A stretch of 64,000 bases of DNA. It comes from Hemileia vastatrix. Taxonomy: Eukaryota > Basidiomycota > Pucciniomycetes > Pucciniales > Zaghouaniaceae. The position numbers and the translations under genes were made by a program. Position 1 is the first letter of the stretch. Each line of letters begins with the position of its first letter. Below the pieces are notes generated by a model. That model searched no databases and had not been told where the DNA came from. It worked only from the letters and a program-made list of their open reading frames with translations. Positions 33,294-43,788 of this stretch are shown here, piece by piece. Location of the stretch: contig JASXTE010000007.1 in NCBI GenBank assembly GCA_030280995.1, forward strand, positions 16,856,501 through 16,920,500, written 5' to 3'.

Positions 33294-33444
33294 TCTCGAA
33301 CGAACCTCAAACCTGTAGCTCTTACTTCGAGTGACCTTTGAATCATTTTCTCGAATCATTCCTCTGTGCTTTGAAGAAGTCTCTAAGTCCCGCATCTCAC
33401 TTTCAGCAACATCCTCGACCTTGTGCGTAGGTCGTCCGGTGACA
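33294..33444 (+). repeat. 3' LTR of element 6, only the last ~150 bp
   Basis: From CTCGAACGAACCTC to CCGGTGACA it matches 27817-27972 closely. The U3, TATA box and R start are absent. The element end and TSD GCCAG at 33445-33449 are intact. Confidence 0.88.
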
Positions 33445-34604
33445 GCCAGTGACAAAATCCATGTTTATAATTTCCCATGAAGCTTTTGGATGCTCTATTT
33501 GTTGTAACAACCCAGATCTCTTCCCAGTTAATCTTTGTGATTTCTGACAAGAATCACATGTTTCAATGTATTTTTGTACATCTTCTTTCATGTTTATCCA
33601 CCAGGCTGTATTTTTAACTCTGGTTAATGTTTTTTTAAAATCAAAATGACCAGATAAGATGTCATCATGACAAGTACTCAACATTAACTCTTTCATAGAA
33701 GGTGGTATTACTATTACATTACTTAGATTTTTTCTGTAATATATATATCCATCTTTACTTGACAGTTCACCTTTTTCCAACACATTTTTATACTTTGGAG
33801 GCAAGGTTTTAATTAATGCACTCATGGAGGCATTAGTTGGATCATTTAAAATGGTAGATAATTTAGCCAAATATTTATCAGATGAATAATTTTCAAATAT
33901 AGCTTGCATAAACTCTTCCTCTAAATCCACTATATAAATCCCAATTAAATGTATAACCTAATTTTCAGGTACATAAGCTGAATTGTCAGCATCATTTGGC
34001 AAAGGACTTCTGGATAATAAATCCACGTTAGAATGCAATGTTCCTGCTCTATGAGTGATTGCCATTCTTCATCTGAACTCTTGTACAGCTGGTTGCCATC
34101 TAAACATGTGCCTATTAGGTGTTTTCATGTTTAGTAATGATTTTAATGCACTGCAATCTGTTATTAATTCAAACTTCTGGTCTTCCAGAGAGTAATGAAG
34201 TTTCTCCAAGGCCCACAAAACGGCTAATAATTCCAGTTGGGTGGCACCATACCTTAATTCTGTCTTTCTTAAGGTTCTGGATATATAACAGATAACTACT
34301 TCAGATAATTTTCCATTTATTATCTGTTTTTGCTGTAAGGCAGCACCTAACCCTATGAAGCTTGAATCCATGTACAAGATAAAAGGTAGGTTAAAGTCTG
34401 GCAGTCCCAATATTGGAGCTGACATTAAACACTCCTTCAATTTATCAAAGGCTTGTTTTCTTTCATTATTCCAAATGAAAGCTTCATTTTCCTGGTTAAT
34501 GTTGTTAAAGGGGCCGCAATTAATTGGTAGTTTTTTATATACTGCCTATAATATCCACACATACCTAAAAAACTTTGAACATCTTTCACATTTATAGGTA
34601 TACT
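33445..34604 (-). pseudogene. Element 5 RNase H and integrase N-terminal part
   Basis: Minus strand: RNase H (FILYMDSSFIGLGAAL with the expected TD changed to MD, then LELLAVLWALEKL and TDCSALKSLL) in the open part 34440-34069, the connector with stops, then 33930-33445 with YKNVLEKGELSSKDGYIYY, CHDDILSGHFDFKKT, CDSCQKSQRLTGKR and NMDFVTG at the element 6 boundary. RT thumb sequence (to about 34604) follows upstream until the solo LTR-A at 34610. Confidence 0.84.
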
Positions 34605-34609
34605 AATGT

Positions 34610-35745
34610 TGTCAGCCAGGCTATTCCAGGAGTCCAGTAAATGATATGTAACTTATAAAACCTGAAAGAGTGGGTAAGAATTGTATTTAATGAATATAAA
34701 TTATTATTTTATTGCATAATAAAATTATATAAGTATTTTATTATATACAAGTGTTATATTAATTTTATTGGTTATATAAATTTTTATATACATTTAAATT
34801 AAACATAATATAATATATTCTACAAATAATGGCGCATTTTTATGTTACTTAATAATTATAAATTTATATTTAATTAATTGAAAAAACATATATTATAATT
34901 ATAAGCATAAAATTGACTTATAATATATTTAAATTAATTATTTAAATTTATATATTAAATAACACCTTTCATATAATACTAAACAATAATTAATGACGCT
35001 TCTTTTGACCCTTAATTATGTCAGGAAAAACCAATTAAGTAATTTATACTAAATTGAGATTAATTACATGTTTTGTTGCGTCGAAGTATTTTTTATTTCA
35101 CTTAAAATATCCTTAAATCAGACTTTACCATCTGTTTGGAATTATTTTTCTCATAGTTCCTATGTTCCAATCTTGTTTAGTTATTCACTATTTTTACTTA
35201 CTGATTTGGGAATTAATGGCGGGAAAATTGGATTCTTAATTGGGGTTTTAATTATTTGTTTCATGTTTTTCTCTACATTTTTATGTTTCATTTACTCTTT
35301 GATATATTTGTTTTATTCTATTCTAACTATTGTATTTACAAACATAGTGGCGCTTCAGAGGACCCATTGCCTATAAAAGGGCCTTGGATAATCCCCTGTA
35401 GCCTCATCACTTATTATACACTCAACAAATTAAATACTATTTTACTACATTTATATTTTTTTAATAGTAATACAATTCTAATTAAAAGTCTATATAAAAA
35501 ATTGAAGGTTGCTTTAAGTCTGATAGTAATTAAAAGTGTTTGCCGCGCAGAACCCTTACATTAAATAGTATTAATATTAATAAATTCTAAGTTTTTGTCA
35601 TCTCTCAAAGTTGCTCGCCGTTGTTTCCCTCTTAAATAAATTAAATATATTATTGTAATTTATTTCTTTTATTTTCCCTTGTCCTCCTCCTTCTCTCCTC
35701 CTTTTCTCCTATTTTTCTTACCTTCTTCTAGACGACTGACCGACA
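34610..35745 (+). repeat. Solo LTR-A inserted in element 5 RT
   Basis: 1136 bp, TGTCAGCCAGGCTATTCC to GACCGACA, with perfect 5-bp TSD AATGT at 34605-34609 and 35746-35750. Element 5 RT reads on at both sides. TATAAAAGGGCC near 35372-35383. Confidence 0.94.
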
Positions 35746-35750
35746 AATGT

Positions 35751-36593
35751 TTTTTATTGCTGCCACTTTTTTCTGGTTAACACAAATTTGTATACAGATA
35801 CAACATGTCCAAGTACTTTCAAGGATTGAAACCCAAACTTACATTTTTTCAATGCAAATGTCATATTAATTTCATCCATCTTTTGAAATACTCTTTTCAG
35901 GTGATTTAAATAATCATAATATGTTTTTGAGAACACTATGATGTCATCAATATAAAATTAAAGCCATCCTTAAATCATTTCCTGATGAAAATACTATCCA
36001 TCAATTTTTGGAAGACTGAAGGCACATTTTTTGGGCCAAAAGGCATTCTCACATATTTATATATCCCCATGTGTGTGGTTATGAGTAAGAAATTCTGAGA
36101 ATTCTTTTCCACAGGAATCTGGTGGCAACCTTTGTTTCCATCCAGACAGGAAATATAATTTTATCTATGTAAGGTAGCATGGATAGAAGCTATCCTTGGT
36201 AGAGGGTAAATATCATCCACAGTGAATGTATTCTGAGCTCTGTAATCACCACATAATCTTGCCTCATCTTTTTCATAAGAGATTAAAACTGGTGAAATAA
36301 CACAATACTTAGATTTTGTGTCTACTTTTTCAACAATACCCATTTCTAACAACATTTTAATGTTGTCTTCAATGTCTTTCCTTTTTTCAGGAGAAGCTGG
36401 GTAAGGTTTTTATTTTCAAGCGTCCAGGAATATTATCCAGATCAAAACTTAAAGAGTTTTTCATCTCATGGTCTTTGACCAATCCTAGCTCATTTGAACC
36501 ATGAGAAAATGCCATAGGATAAGATTTTATCAATCTCAAAATATTGTTTTTTTCAATGTTTGAGAGTTGAGGACTGATACAGGATTTTTAAAT
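35751..36593 (-). pseudogene. Element 5 reverse transcriptase, broken
   Basis: Minus strand pieces: linker SYPMAFSHGSNELG, fingers around 36355-36161 (VDTKSKYCVISPVLISYEK, LCGDYRAQNTFTVDDIYPL), palm with FYIDDIIVFSK preceded by a stop near 35950, and KMDEINMTFALKKCKFGF running to the solo LTR-A. Several stops and small indels. Homologous to 11475-12632 and 51081-52240. Confidence 0.82.
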
Positions 36594-37415
36594 TTATTTT
36601 TCCAATTCTACCACTTCAGAGGTGGTTCTTACACCCTGTAGTTGTTCTTCTTTAAAAGCAATGGAATAAACTGAATTTTCAGAGATAATCTTGAATTTTC
36701 TTTTCCCATTTATGCCTATAGTGAAGCAACTATTTGCAGGATCTAGTTTGATGCCAAATTTGGTCAATAAGTCATTTCCAATAGTAAACCAATCACTGCA
36801 ATTATTATTATCAATTACCTCAAATTCACACACTGCTCTTACATATCCATTATGATATTTAAGGAATACAGCTGTTTTGTATTAGCCAATCAGATTTAAT
36901 ACTGAATTAAAACCCCTCCAGTTCTTTGTCTGTACAAGTTCTAGTTTTTCCTTATACTTACTATCTAGTCTCATTAAAGTATTAATAGAAACTACACTAC
37001 CTGCAGCCCCAGTGTCAAGAATGGCAATCATTTCTTTTCCACATATAATAACAGGCTCTCTAATAGGTGTTATTTTGTAAGTATCATGAGATACATCTTT
37101 GATAATTTCAGCTTCTTCAACTGAAGATAAAGATGTATCTGTATGAGGGATTGCATCATTAAGGAACATAATATCCTGTTCTAATACATATATCTCATTC
37201 TCATCATCACTGTAAGAAATGTTACTTTTACAATCCTCACTATATTCCTCCTTTTCATCTTTGTGATTACTTTGTTCAGAATCTTGTGAGTTTTCAATAA
37301 CATTTATTCTTTTCTTACTAGTATGACCTTTAGCCCAAGGTTCATTACATTTGTAGCAGGTGTTATTTTCTTGTCTTTTAGTGACAAGGGGAGCTGGAGG
37401 TTTTTTCTTCTCCAC
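36594..37415 (-). pseudogene. Element 5 zinc knuckle and protease
   Basis: Reading from 37415: CYKCNEPWAKGHTSKKR, a zinc knuckle whose last Cys (present in elements 1 and 3) is Ser; an acidic linker; IREPVIICGKEMIAILDTGAAG, the protease with DTGA; a stop at 36882-36884; then the second protease half (FTIGNDLLTKFGIKLDPANS) ending at 36594. The DTG triplet is intact. A frameshift near 37440 separates it from capsid. Confidence 0.84.
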
Positions 37416-38859
37416 TGGTAACCTATTTGTAGTAGGTTAACTACCTCAACACTTTGCCTGTAATTATTATACCTTGTTTCATATTTGTGGTTCAATAATA
37501 TTTCATTACATATATTAATAAACCCAGAGGTATCTCTGATGGTTTCAGTTCTAGCTAAAATAATGTCTCTGACTAATATTGGCAATTTATATATTATTTT
37601 TTCTTTCCACTCATCATAATCCATTTTTTGATCCATGGCTTTCATGATTTTTATTAAATTCATTGAAAACACCATGGGTTTATCCCCAGCATTTGGATTA
37701 TATCTGGCTTTCTCATACAATCTTTGTTGAGTGATTCTAAATTTTGGGTCACCAAATTGCCTTTCATTTAGTGCCTTCCATTCTTTCCAGGAGTAGTTAA
37801 TTCCCTCACTCAATACAGATTCAAACAATAATAAGGCCTCATCTGTAAATAAAGATATCAATTTTGATGTAATTTCTTCATCAGGTAATTTGTGTGAAAA
37901 TTTTAATTTATCAATTCTTTGAATGAATTGTTGCCAATCAGATTTTGAATCCCTGTCAAAAGAAGGGCAGTGATCTTACTTAGGCCGGTTCTTTTGGCTA
38001 GTTTTTTCTTCCCTAATTTTAGGAATATTGAGTAATTCACTTACTTTAGAAAGATGATCATTTATTTCATCCTTTACTGATTTTGTATTCTCAGAGCCCA
38101 TGACACTATGTTCATTTTCAATAATTGGTTTGTCATCAGAGTGTTTCATAAAAACTAGTACTCTTTCCACATAAGAGGTATTATCTTTTACTTTATCAGT
38201 ATTTTTCAAAATGTTAGAAAATTAAATTTCTACTCTTAGTAACCTATCTTTTATTACAGGCACATGAGTTAAGGTATCATTCACATTTGAAAAAGACAAT
38301 TTTATACGTCCCTCTATGGTAGCCATAATAATCTGAGAACGTTCCAATTTATTTTCTAAATTTTAAATCTCAGAGTTTAATCTTTTGTTTCCATTGATTA
38401 ATTCATTATTTGAATTCTCAATAATTTTTAACCTATTGGCTGTTGTACTCAATGATTGTGTGAGGATTAATAAAATACTTTCTGTGTTATTGTTTGACTC
38501 TCTAGAGAATTCTTCCAATTTTTCAATTCTTAATAATAATTTACTAGTTATTTTTGATTCGATTGGATTTTCTTTTAGAAAATATTCAATTTTTTCTGCG
38601 TCCAATTCAGAAGACTCATCATCAGGTTCAATATTTAATTCATTTGGTTCCATTTTTATATTAATAGCATTATCCTGGTGGTCAATAAAACTATGTACAT
38701 TGTCATCATTTAAAGACAAGTTTAACATGTTATTTTCAAATGAATAATTTTTTAAATTCTTATCAATTATATCCATTAATTCTCTATCAATTTCATTACC
38801 TATAAGTAATTCATTGTTATGATTATATAATTGATCCTGAGAAGAGGGATGACTTACCA
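37304..38859 (-). pseudogene. Element 5 gag frame b: coiled coil and capsid
   Basis: Frame b reads from the ORF1 end: acidic and Asn-rich N-terminus, coiled coil (LLRIEKLEEFSRESN, NRLKIIENSNNELING), a stop near 38363, then KMSELL-type spacer and QKNRPK with a stop at 37976, and the capsid block 37861-37440 (LISLFTDEALLLFESVL, WKEWKALNERQFGDPKF, QQRLYEKARYN, EKIIYKLP). All three parts share one frame. Capsid is followed by a frameshift into the zinc-knuckle frame. Confidence 0.82.
38800..38857 (-). other. Candidate intron 2 of element 5 (58 nt)
   Basis: Donor GTAAGT within the ORF1 stop, CATAAC branch-like motif and TTATAG acceptor; exactly 58 nt as in elements 1, 2 and 3. The acceptor has a weaker pyrimidine tract than in the other copies. 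Confidence 0.45.
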
Positions 38860-39312
38860 AGGTCTTATTCCATTTCCCCTGCCTCTCCTTGGCTTTCCCC
38901 TATAAGGGTGACTGCTGGAGCCCTGCTGTTGTGGGTTGTTGTAGTTTTGGTCATACCAATCCCACTTCCATTTTCTTACAGTAATTTTTTGGTCCTCCTC
39001 TTGGGCTGGAGGTGTTACTATGCAACTTTTGGGTGCCACTGTTGGTGTTTGAGCCTTTATTTCTACTAGAGCTTGATTGACTTCTACAAAACCCTGAGCT
39101 GCTCTTTTATCCAGATTGTTTATCTGGTCCACTATATTGTTGACTCTAATTGTCAAGGTGTTCAGTAGAGTGGAGAGGGAGTGAATTTGTTCTTGTAAGG
39201 TATTTCTTGTTTTATTTATTGATACCTGTTTTAATAGTTTTTTCCTTTCCTCCATAGACATTTGTGGAGTGTTGCTGTTTGTGGGGGAATACTGGCCTTC
39301 CATTAGAATTTC
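38854..39312 (-). CDS. Element 5 ORF1 exon 2 (frame a)
   Basis: After intron 1 the frame reads EILMEGQYSPTNSNTP, then RKKLLKQVSINKTRN, a heptad-like coiled coil (IHSLSTLLNTLTIRVNNIVDQ), VRKWKWDWYDQNYNN and HPYRGKPRRGRGNG, ending IRPW and TAA at 38854-38856. No internal stop: with its 7-codon exon 1 it would be about 159 residues. The WxWDW and HPYxG...RRG features and the PW end recur in elements 1, 2 and 3. Function unknown; the basic end could bind RNA (inference). Confidence 0.75.
   Translation of the reverse strand, partial: EILMEGQYSPTNSNTPQMSMEERKKLLKQVSINKTRNTLQEQIHSLSTLLNTLTIRVNNIVDQINNLDKRAAQGFVEVNQALVEIKAQTPTVAPKSCIVTPPAQEEDQKITVRKWKWDWYDQNYNNPQQQGSSSHPYRGKPRRGRGNGIRPW
38872..38878 (-). 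promoter_or_regulatory. Candidate -1 slip sites G GGA AAT / G GGA AAG (element 5)
   Basis: In ORF1 frame a, AGG GGA AAT at this position and AGG GGA AAG at 38893-38899 both fit X XXY YYZ. Frame b is open from there into gag. Equivalent to 7422-7428 and 54880-54886. Confidence 0.5.
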
Positions 39313-39370
39313 CTGTAACAGGTCTTTCAGCTCTAGGTCTTAAGCTATAAGTTTTCTCCTTATTACTCAC
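39313..39370 (-). other. Intron 1 of element 5 (58 nt)
   Basis: Donor GTGAGT after GATATT, acceptor CTGTTACAG before GAAATTCTAATG. Phase 0 at both ends, exon 1 frame b to exon 2 frame a. Same place and frame effect as in elements 1, 2 and 3 although exon sequences differ strongly. Confidence 0.68.
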
Positions 39371-39391
39371 AATATCATTGTTGTCACACAT
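39371..39391 (-). CDS. Element 5 ORF1 exon 1 (7 codons)
   Basis: ATG at 39389-39391 gives MCDNNDI and then the GTGAGT donor. It is shorter than the 24-25 codon exons of elements 1, 2 and 3. The start is chosen because it is the only in-frame ATG close before the donor; an upstream start cannot be excluded. Confidence 0.55.
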
Positions 39392-40072
39392 ATTTACATG
39401 GAATTTAATCAAAGAATTGAAATTTGAGATCTGAAAAATTCAAATAGGAGTTTTATCAGTATTTATCAATACCACTGACGACAATTTTATTGCTTAATTG
39501 TAGGTATGAAGTGAATTTATAAGTGACAAAAGTCAAATATGCTTTTATGTGGTCACTTGATTTAACTGGTCTACAATATGTAGCTGTGTTTTAATATTTA
39601 AAAAAGAAAATCTGTCAGTAAGATTCTTTCTAAATATTAAATGAATTTTAAAACCAATAAAAAGGGATTAAGAGTCCTGTTAAAAGAAAACAATTAATCA
39701 GTTTAACTGGTATATTATCTGAAAAGATCACAAATTTAATTGTTCTATTGACAGACTCTCACTGATAAAAATTTTATGGTAAATTAGTGGTAAAAAATTT
39801 TTATCTGAAAAGATCACAAAATTAATTGGTCTATGGAAAGACTCCCACTAATAACAATTATATGTTAAATTAGTGGTAAAATTGTTGATTCAATATCACA
39901 ATTTTATTATATAACAGGGCTAATTTTCCTGAAATCACTATATAAGTGACCCCAACTTGTTGCAATTATCCAAATATTTCTATAGGGATTTTTATTTACT
40001 TGTAGCCTCTTTTTTTAAATTTTTTACTTACTGAAAGATAACCAACAGAGTTATTGAGGAAAGGCCCCCAAT
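39392..40072 (-). other. Element 5 leader with 86-bp tandem duplication and primer site
   Basis: TTATCTGAAAAGATCACAAA begins at 39715 and again at 39801; the two units (39715-39800, 39801-about 39888) differ by scattered substitutions. The primer site TGGGGGCCTTTCC (minus strand) is at 40058-40070. The bulged hairpins of elements 1, 2 and 3 were not found here. Confidence 0.75.
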
Positions 40073-41566
40073 TTTCAGGCTGAGGTCAAGTACAGAGACG
40101 TGAACTAGCTTGAATGGTCAGTTGTCTAGAAGAATTTAATGGTCCTGTATGAATACTGTAGTACAAATCCAATAAGTAGAAAAATATAACTCAATATAAG
40201 GGTCTCAGCAATTTTAATATCACTAATTATATATGGCTTACAATCTTATAGTTGGTAGAAAAATAGATTTAATAAATTCAGATACTATTCAAAGACTTTA
40301 TAAGTAATATTGATCTGTATTGTAATTGTATTGGTTATATGTTTAAATGTAATGATAAAGAATGCAGAAAATAAGACCAAAAACCTCCTCCTTTTATACA
40401 CAATTACTTCCCCAATGACCCCTATGATTTACCAGCCCAATACACAGTTAATGACGCCTCATTCTAGTCAATAGAGATGTTCAGAGCCCAAACAAGTGAC
40501 TAGTAATACAATTAGAATGATATCACCCACCAAAATCCTGTAGTAATAGGGATAATCCATCAAAAATAAAGAATAAGCAAAAAAGAGGGTATATGTGTAT
40601 TATACATTAATATAAAAGTCAAAAAAGGAAAAATTAAGACTAATTAATACTTAAAAATAAGGGGGATTAACTGTAGAAATTTTGGGGCTAATTGTGACAT
40701 TATACTACATTAAATTTCCATTCAAAAATAACCAAAATTGACTGAGAAACCACCGAAAAACCCAAAATAGGGTGTGAGATGTGGGGTAACTACATGCAGT
40801 CTTTAGCAGGCGCTTTCACGGGTATATCCTTGTCTAATTTAGGCAAATTTAAGCATGGTAGTGAATTAAAGCACCAAGAATGAGGTTATTAATGAAATTA
40901 GTGCATATAAAGAGAGTCAATGTATTTATAATTAAGCTAGGACACTAAATAAGCACCTTTCACCTATTTTAGTGTGTTTCCCCACAGTGGGCATATAATG
41001 TGGGGTAATAATATTGTGAAAAAGCTAAATTTTCTAAAAATGAAGCTATTAACATGGGAAAAATGCAGGCAGTATGTGGCCAGCACACAGAAGCCATTTC
41101 TGGCATAAAAAACACCAATTTTGAAAAGTGTTATTTTTATGCATTTGAGTAGCCAAATAAATATTCCTAACTAAGAAAAATTGATCTGTCAATGCACATT
41201 TTTAATATTATTAAATTTTTAGCACATATAATCAACTTTTAAGTGATTTAAAGCACATTTCTTGTTTTTTTACATAAAACAATGAAAATAACAGCTTTAA
41301 GTGTACTTAAAAATTATGTAGCCTTATATTTAAGGTTCTTAAGATTAACCTAACATGTTCCAACTTAATATTAAATAAATAAGACTTATAAAAGGTGGAT
41401 ATATGCATGTATATAAGGTGTTATAATGGCATATTTTGTATATTATCATAATTTTACTTATGTATACTATTTGTGTACTCTAATTTATTGCTCCCATGTA
41501 TAGTCCATGTGTTTAACATAACTTATAATTACTTTTTACTCAGTCCTGGGAATATCCAGGCTGACA
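40073..41566 (-). repeat. 5' LTR of element 5 (LTR-B)
   Basis: 1494 bp; the plus-strand start is TTTCAGGCTG instead of TGTCAGGCTG, the end CCAGGCTGACA is intact. TATA-like GTATAAAAGGAG on the minus strand near 40391-40402. TATTG follows at 41567-41571. Confidence 0.92.
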
Positions 41567-42057
41567 TATTGAGAAATACTGTAAGTTTTATTTCCCTGAG
41601 TATTAAATTATTAGATGCATTTGTTCAGGTATGTATAGTAATCAGAAATTAAGAAATTAATAAAAAGTTTTAATTTTATCTATAAATCTTTATTTAAATC
41701 TTTATTTGAAAACCATGACTCATTTGAAAGATTTTTTTTCACCTCACCAGCAGCGCTTACAGGTGAATTAAAAAATATGCAAGTTCACCTGATGAGGACT
41801 ATGAAAATGGTTAAATCTTTAGTCAAGTTGTTTTGCTTTAAATTATTTTTAATAATGCATATTTTCTTTTTCATCATACTTATAATCATCAACTAAATTT
41901 TATAAAATAGTTTAAAAAACAATACTACTTTTATAGGGGTATTTTTTATACTTTATTATTTCATATTCTTTATATTATAACATATATATAAAATGATCAA
42001 TACATATTTACGTTGAGTTAGTAAACATTTATACAAATCCGTAAAAAATAATTATAT
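41567..42057. repeat. Duplicated flanking DNA, right copy
   Basis: Matches 26060-26548. It runs on at about 42058 into sequence not found elsewhere in the window, so this copy is probably at its original place. Confidence 0.8.
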
Positions 42058-42164
42058 ATTTTTTTAAATGATCAAGTAAATATACAGCTTTATTATCCTA
42101 TTTAAAATACTTATTTTTGTCTAAAACTACTTTAAAGTTAATTGTGTTACCTTATATATTTCAT

Positions 42165-43674
42165 GCTTCAGGTAAAATGTTATGGCAGTGAATGCTATTC
42201 TTTTCCCAAAAAATAGAGTCCATCCTCCTATTTTCAAACTTAATATGCACCAATCCCCACTAGTTTAAGTTAAATAAACACATGTTCTTCTGCCCTTCCA
42301 AATCCTTTTGCTCCCCACCCTACCCCATTGTATGCCCTCCCCTTTTGATCCCCATTTCACCCCTCCCAATCCCTACCAAGCCATTTTATACACTCACAAT
42401 GATGCCAAAAACTTTTATATATACTCAAAGACCTTTCCAAACCATTTTTATACCCCAAATGCCCTACCAAACCACTCTTTCTAGCTTCCCAACCATTTTA
42501 GCCCCATTAGTTTGATACCCTATTCCTCCCCTTTACCTTGCCTCAGAAACACTTTAACCACATTTGACACCTTTCCATCCAGTCCCTTTTTTTTTCTATA
42601 AAGATAAAGTTTTAGTGAGGATAAAGGAATTAAGAAAACTGAGTTTAGGGGGGTGGAAAGTGGTGGAGAGGGAGAGGAAAAGGGGGATAGGGGTAGAAAA
42701 GGATGAAGAGGGGGGGTCAAAGGGTGGGGAGAAAGATGAGACAAGAGGATAAAGGAATATTTCAGAGGGGAAGGAGCATTTTATTATTGAGAGAGAGTAA
42801 AAAAAGAGGGTGAAATACGATATTGATACAATTTAAATATTCAAGGAACAATAAACAATAAACATACAAATTATTTTTCAAAGAGTGGGAATAGTCTTTC
42901 CCTGAATCAAGAGAACCCACAAACCATAGAATTCTCTTTTCTTCATTTTCTTAAATCAAATACATACTTAAATTTAAATATTCTCAAATTTTGAGGATGA
43001 AGTGAAATAAAATTTGATAAATATTATTATGCAATTTTTTTTTATCTACTAGTAAAATACAGTATGTAGATTAATTTGAAAAATCACATGTCTAACTAGA
43101 ATCTTTTAGCCATCTTTTTATAGCATTTTGTGTCTTCTTAAGATATTTTAATTATTTATAAGAATTGATAATATCTATTCATAAAATAATTATATATATA
43201 TATTAATACCTGAAGATAATGCAATGAATGATATTAATGTGCACAATGATTTTTCATTATTTAATTAACATATTATATATTGTTATTTGTCCATGAATTG
43301 TCAGCAAAAGATATTTATATAATTATTTCAGATTTCTTCTTATTTAATATATACTTTGGAAATTTTCTAAAAAAGTGGAAAGAAACTGCTTAAGTAGTTT
43401 AAAAAATATTTGTTTTTCAGAATAATTTAGGTTTGGTTTACATTGAATTAAAACTTCTTCAAAATAAATCACATTCTTCATCTTTCAAGATTGTTTCAAA
43501 GTATTAGTAAATATGCTTTATTAAATTATCAAATTGGATTTATTTTGAATTCACCAGAATTTAAATCTTTTTTATTAGTGGCCTCATCACTACCTCAATG
43601 TGGGCTCAATTTGATATGAATTGCAGTTCAAATTAGAGGACTTTCTAGCAAGAATTCCCCCCATATTTCAATGA
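42165..43674 (-). mobile_element. Diverged, enlarged relative of the palindromic inverted-repeat family
   Basis: Blocks 42165-42400 and 43585-43674 match, in reverse, 59480-59965 and 59418-59510 of the copy at 59418. They include a decayed form of its hairpin (42185-42225), CCATCCTCCTATTTTCA, GATCCCCATTTCACCCCTC and, at the right end, GGACTTTCTAGCAAGAATTC then CCCCCCATATT. Between them lies a C/T-rich block (about 42290-42590) next to a G/A-rich block (42610-42800), then AT-rich DNA. Small open frames here are composition artefacts. Confidence 0.6.
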
Positions 43675-43788
43675 AAATAGCACCCAAAATATCAATAATC
43701 TAATAAAGATTCAGAGAATCCTTCTAACTTTCTATTTTATCATTTGAAACATAATTTTTCCAACAAAAAATTTCCAGTTTGAGGTCAT

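Larger units (their letters stand above)
27203..33444 (+). mobile_element. Element 6: Ty3/Gypsy chromovirus, LTR-D family, self-primed type
   Basis: A 5' LTR (27203-27972), gag, pol with chromodomain and the last ~150 bp of a 3' LTR lie between perfect TSDs GCCAG (27198-27202, 33445-33449). It sits inside element 5 integrase in the opposite orientation. It is markedly less AT-rich than its surroundings. Gag and Pol carry at least eight in-frame stops and one frameshift, so it is inactive. The family is distinct from A/B/C in Gag, zinc knuckle, LTR and priming. Confidence 0.94.
26549..41566 (-). mobile_element. Element 5: Ty3/Gypsy retrotransposon, LTR-B family, left end lost
   Basis: Minus-strand order is 5' LTR (40073-41566), primer site, leader, ORF1, gag, zinc knuckle, protease, RT, RNase H, integrase. 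It is interrupted by element 6 (27203-33444) and a solo LTR-A (34610-35745). The last part of pol, the polypurine tract and an adjacent 3' LTR are missing: integrase stops at about 26550 against duplicated flanking DNA. TSD TATTG at 41567-41571 agrees with that left of the LTR-B at 24567. Confidence 0.87.

Noticed and set aside
42282..42752. Pro-rich and Gly/Lys-rich open frames
   Set aside because: They follow from C/T-rich and G/A-rich composition. The same DNA in the copy at 59418 does not keep the frames.
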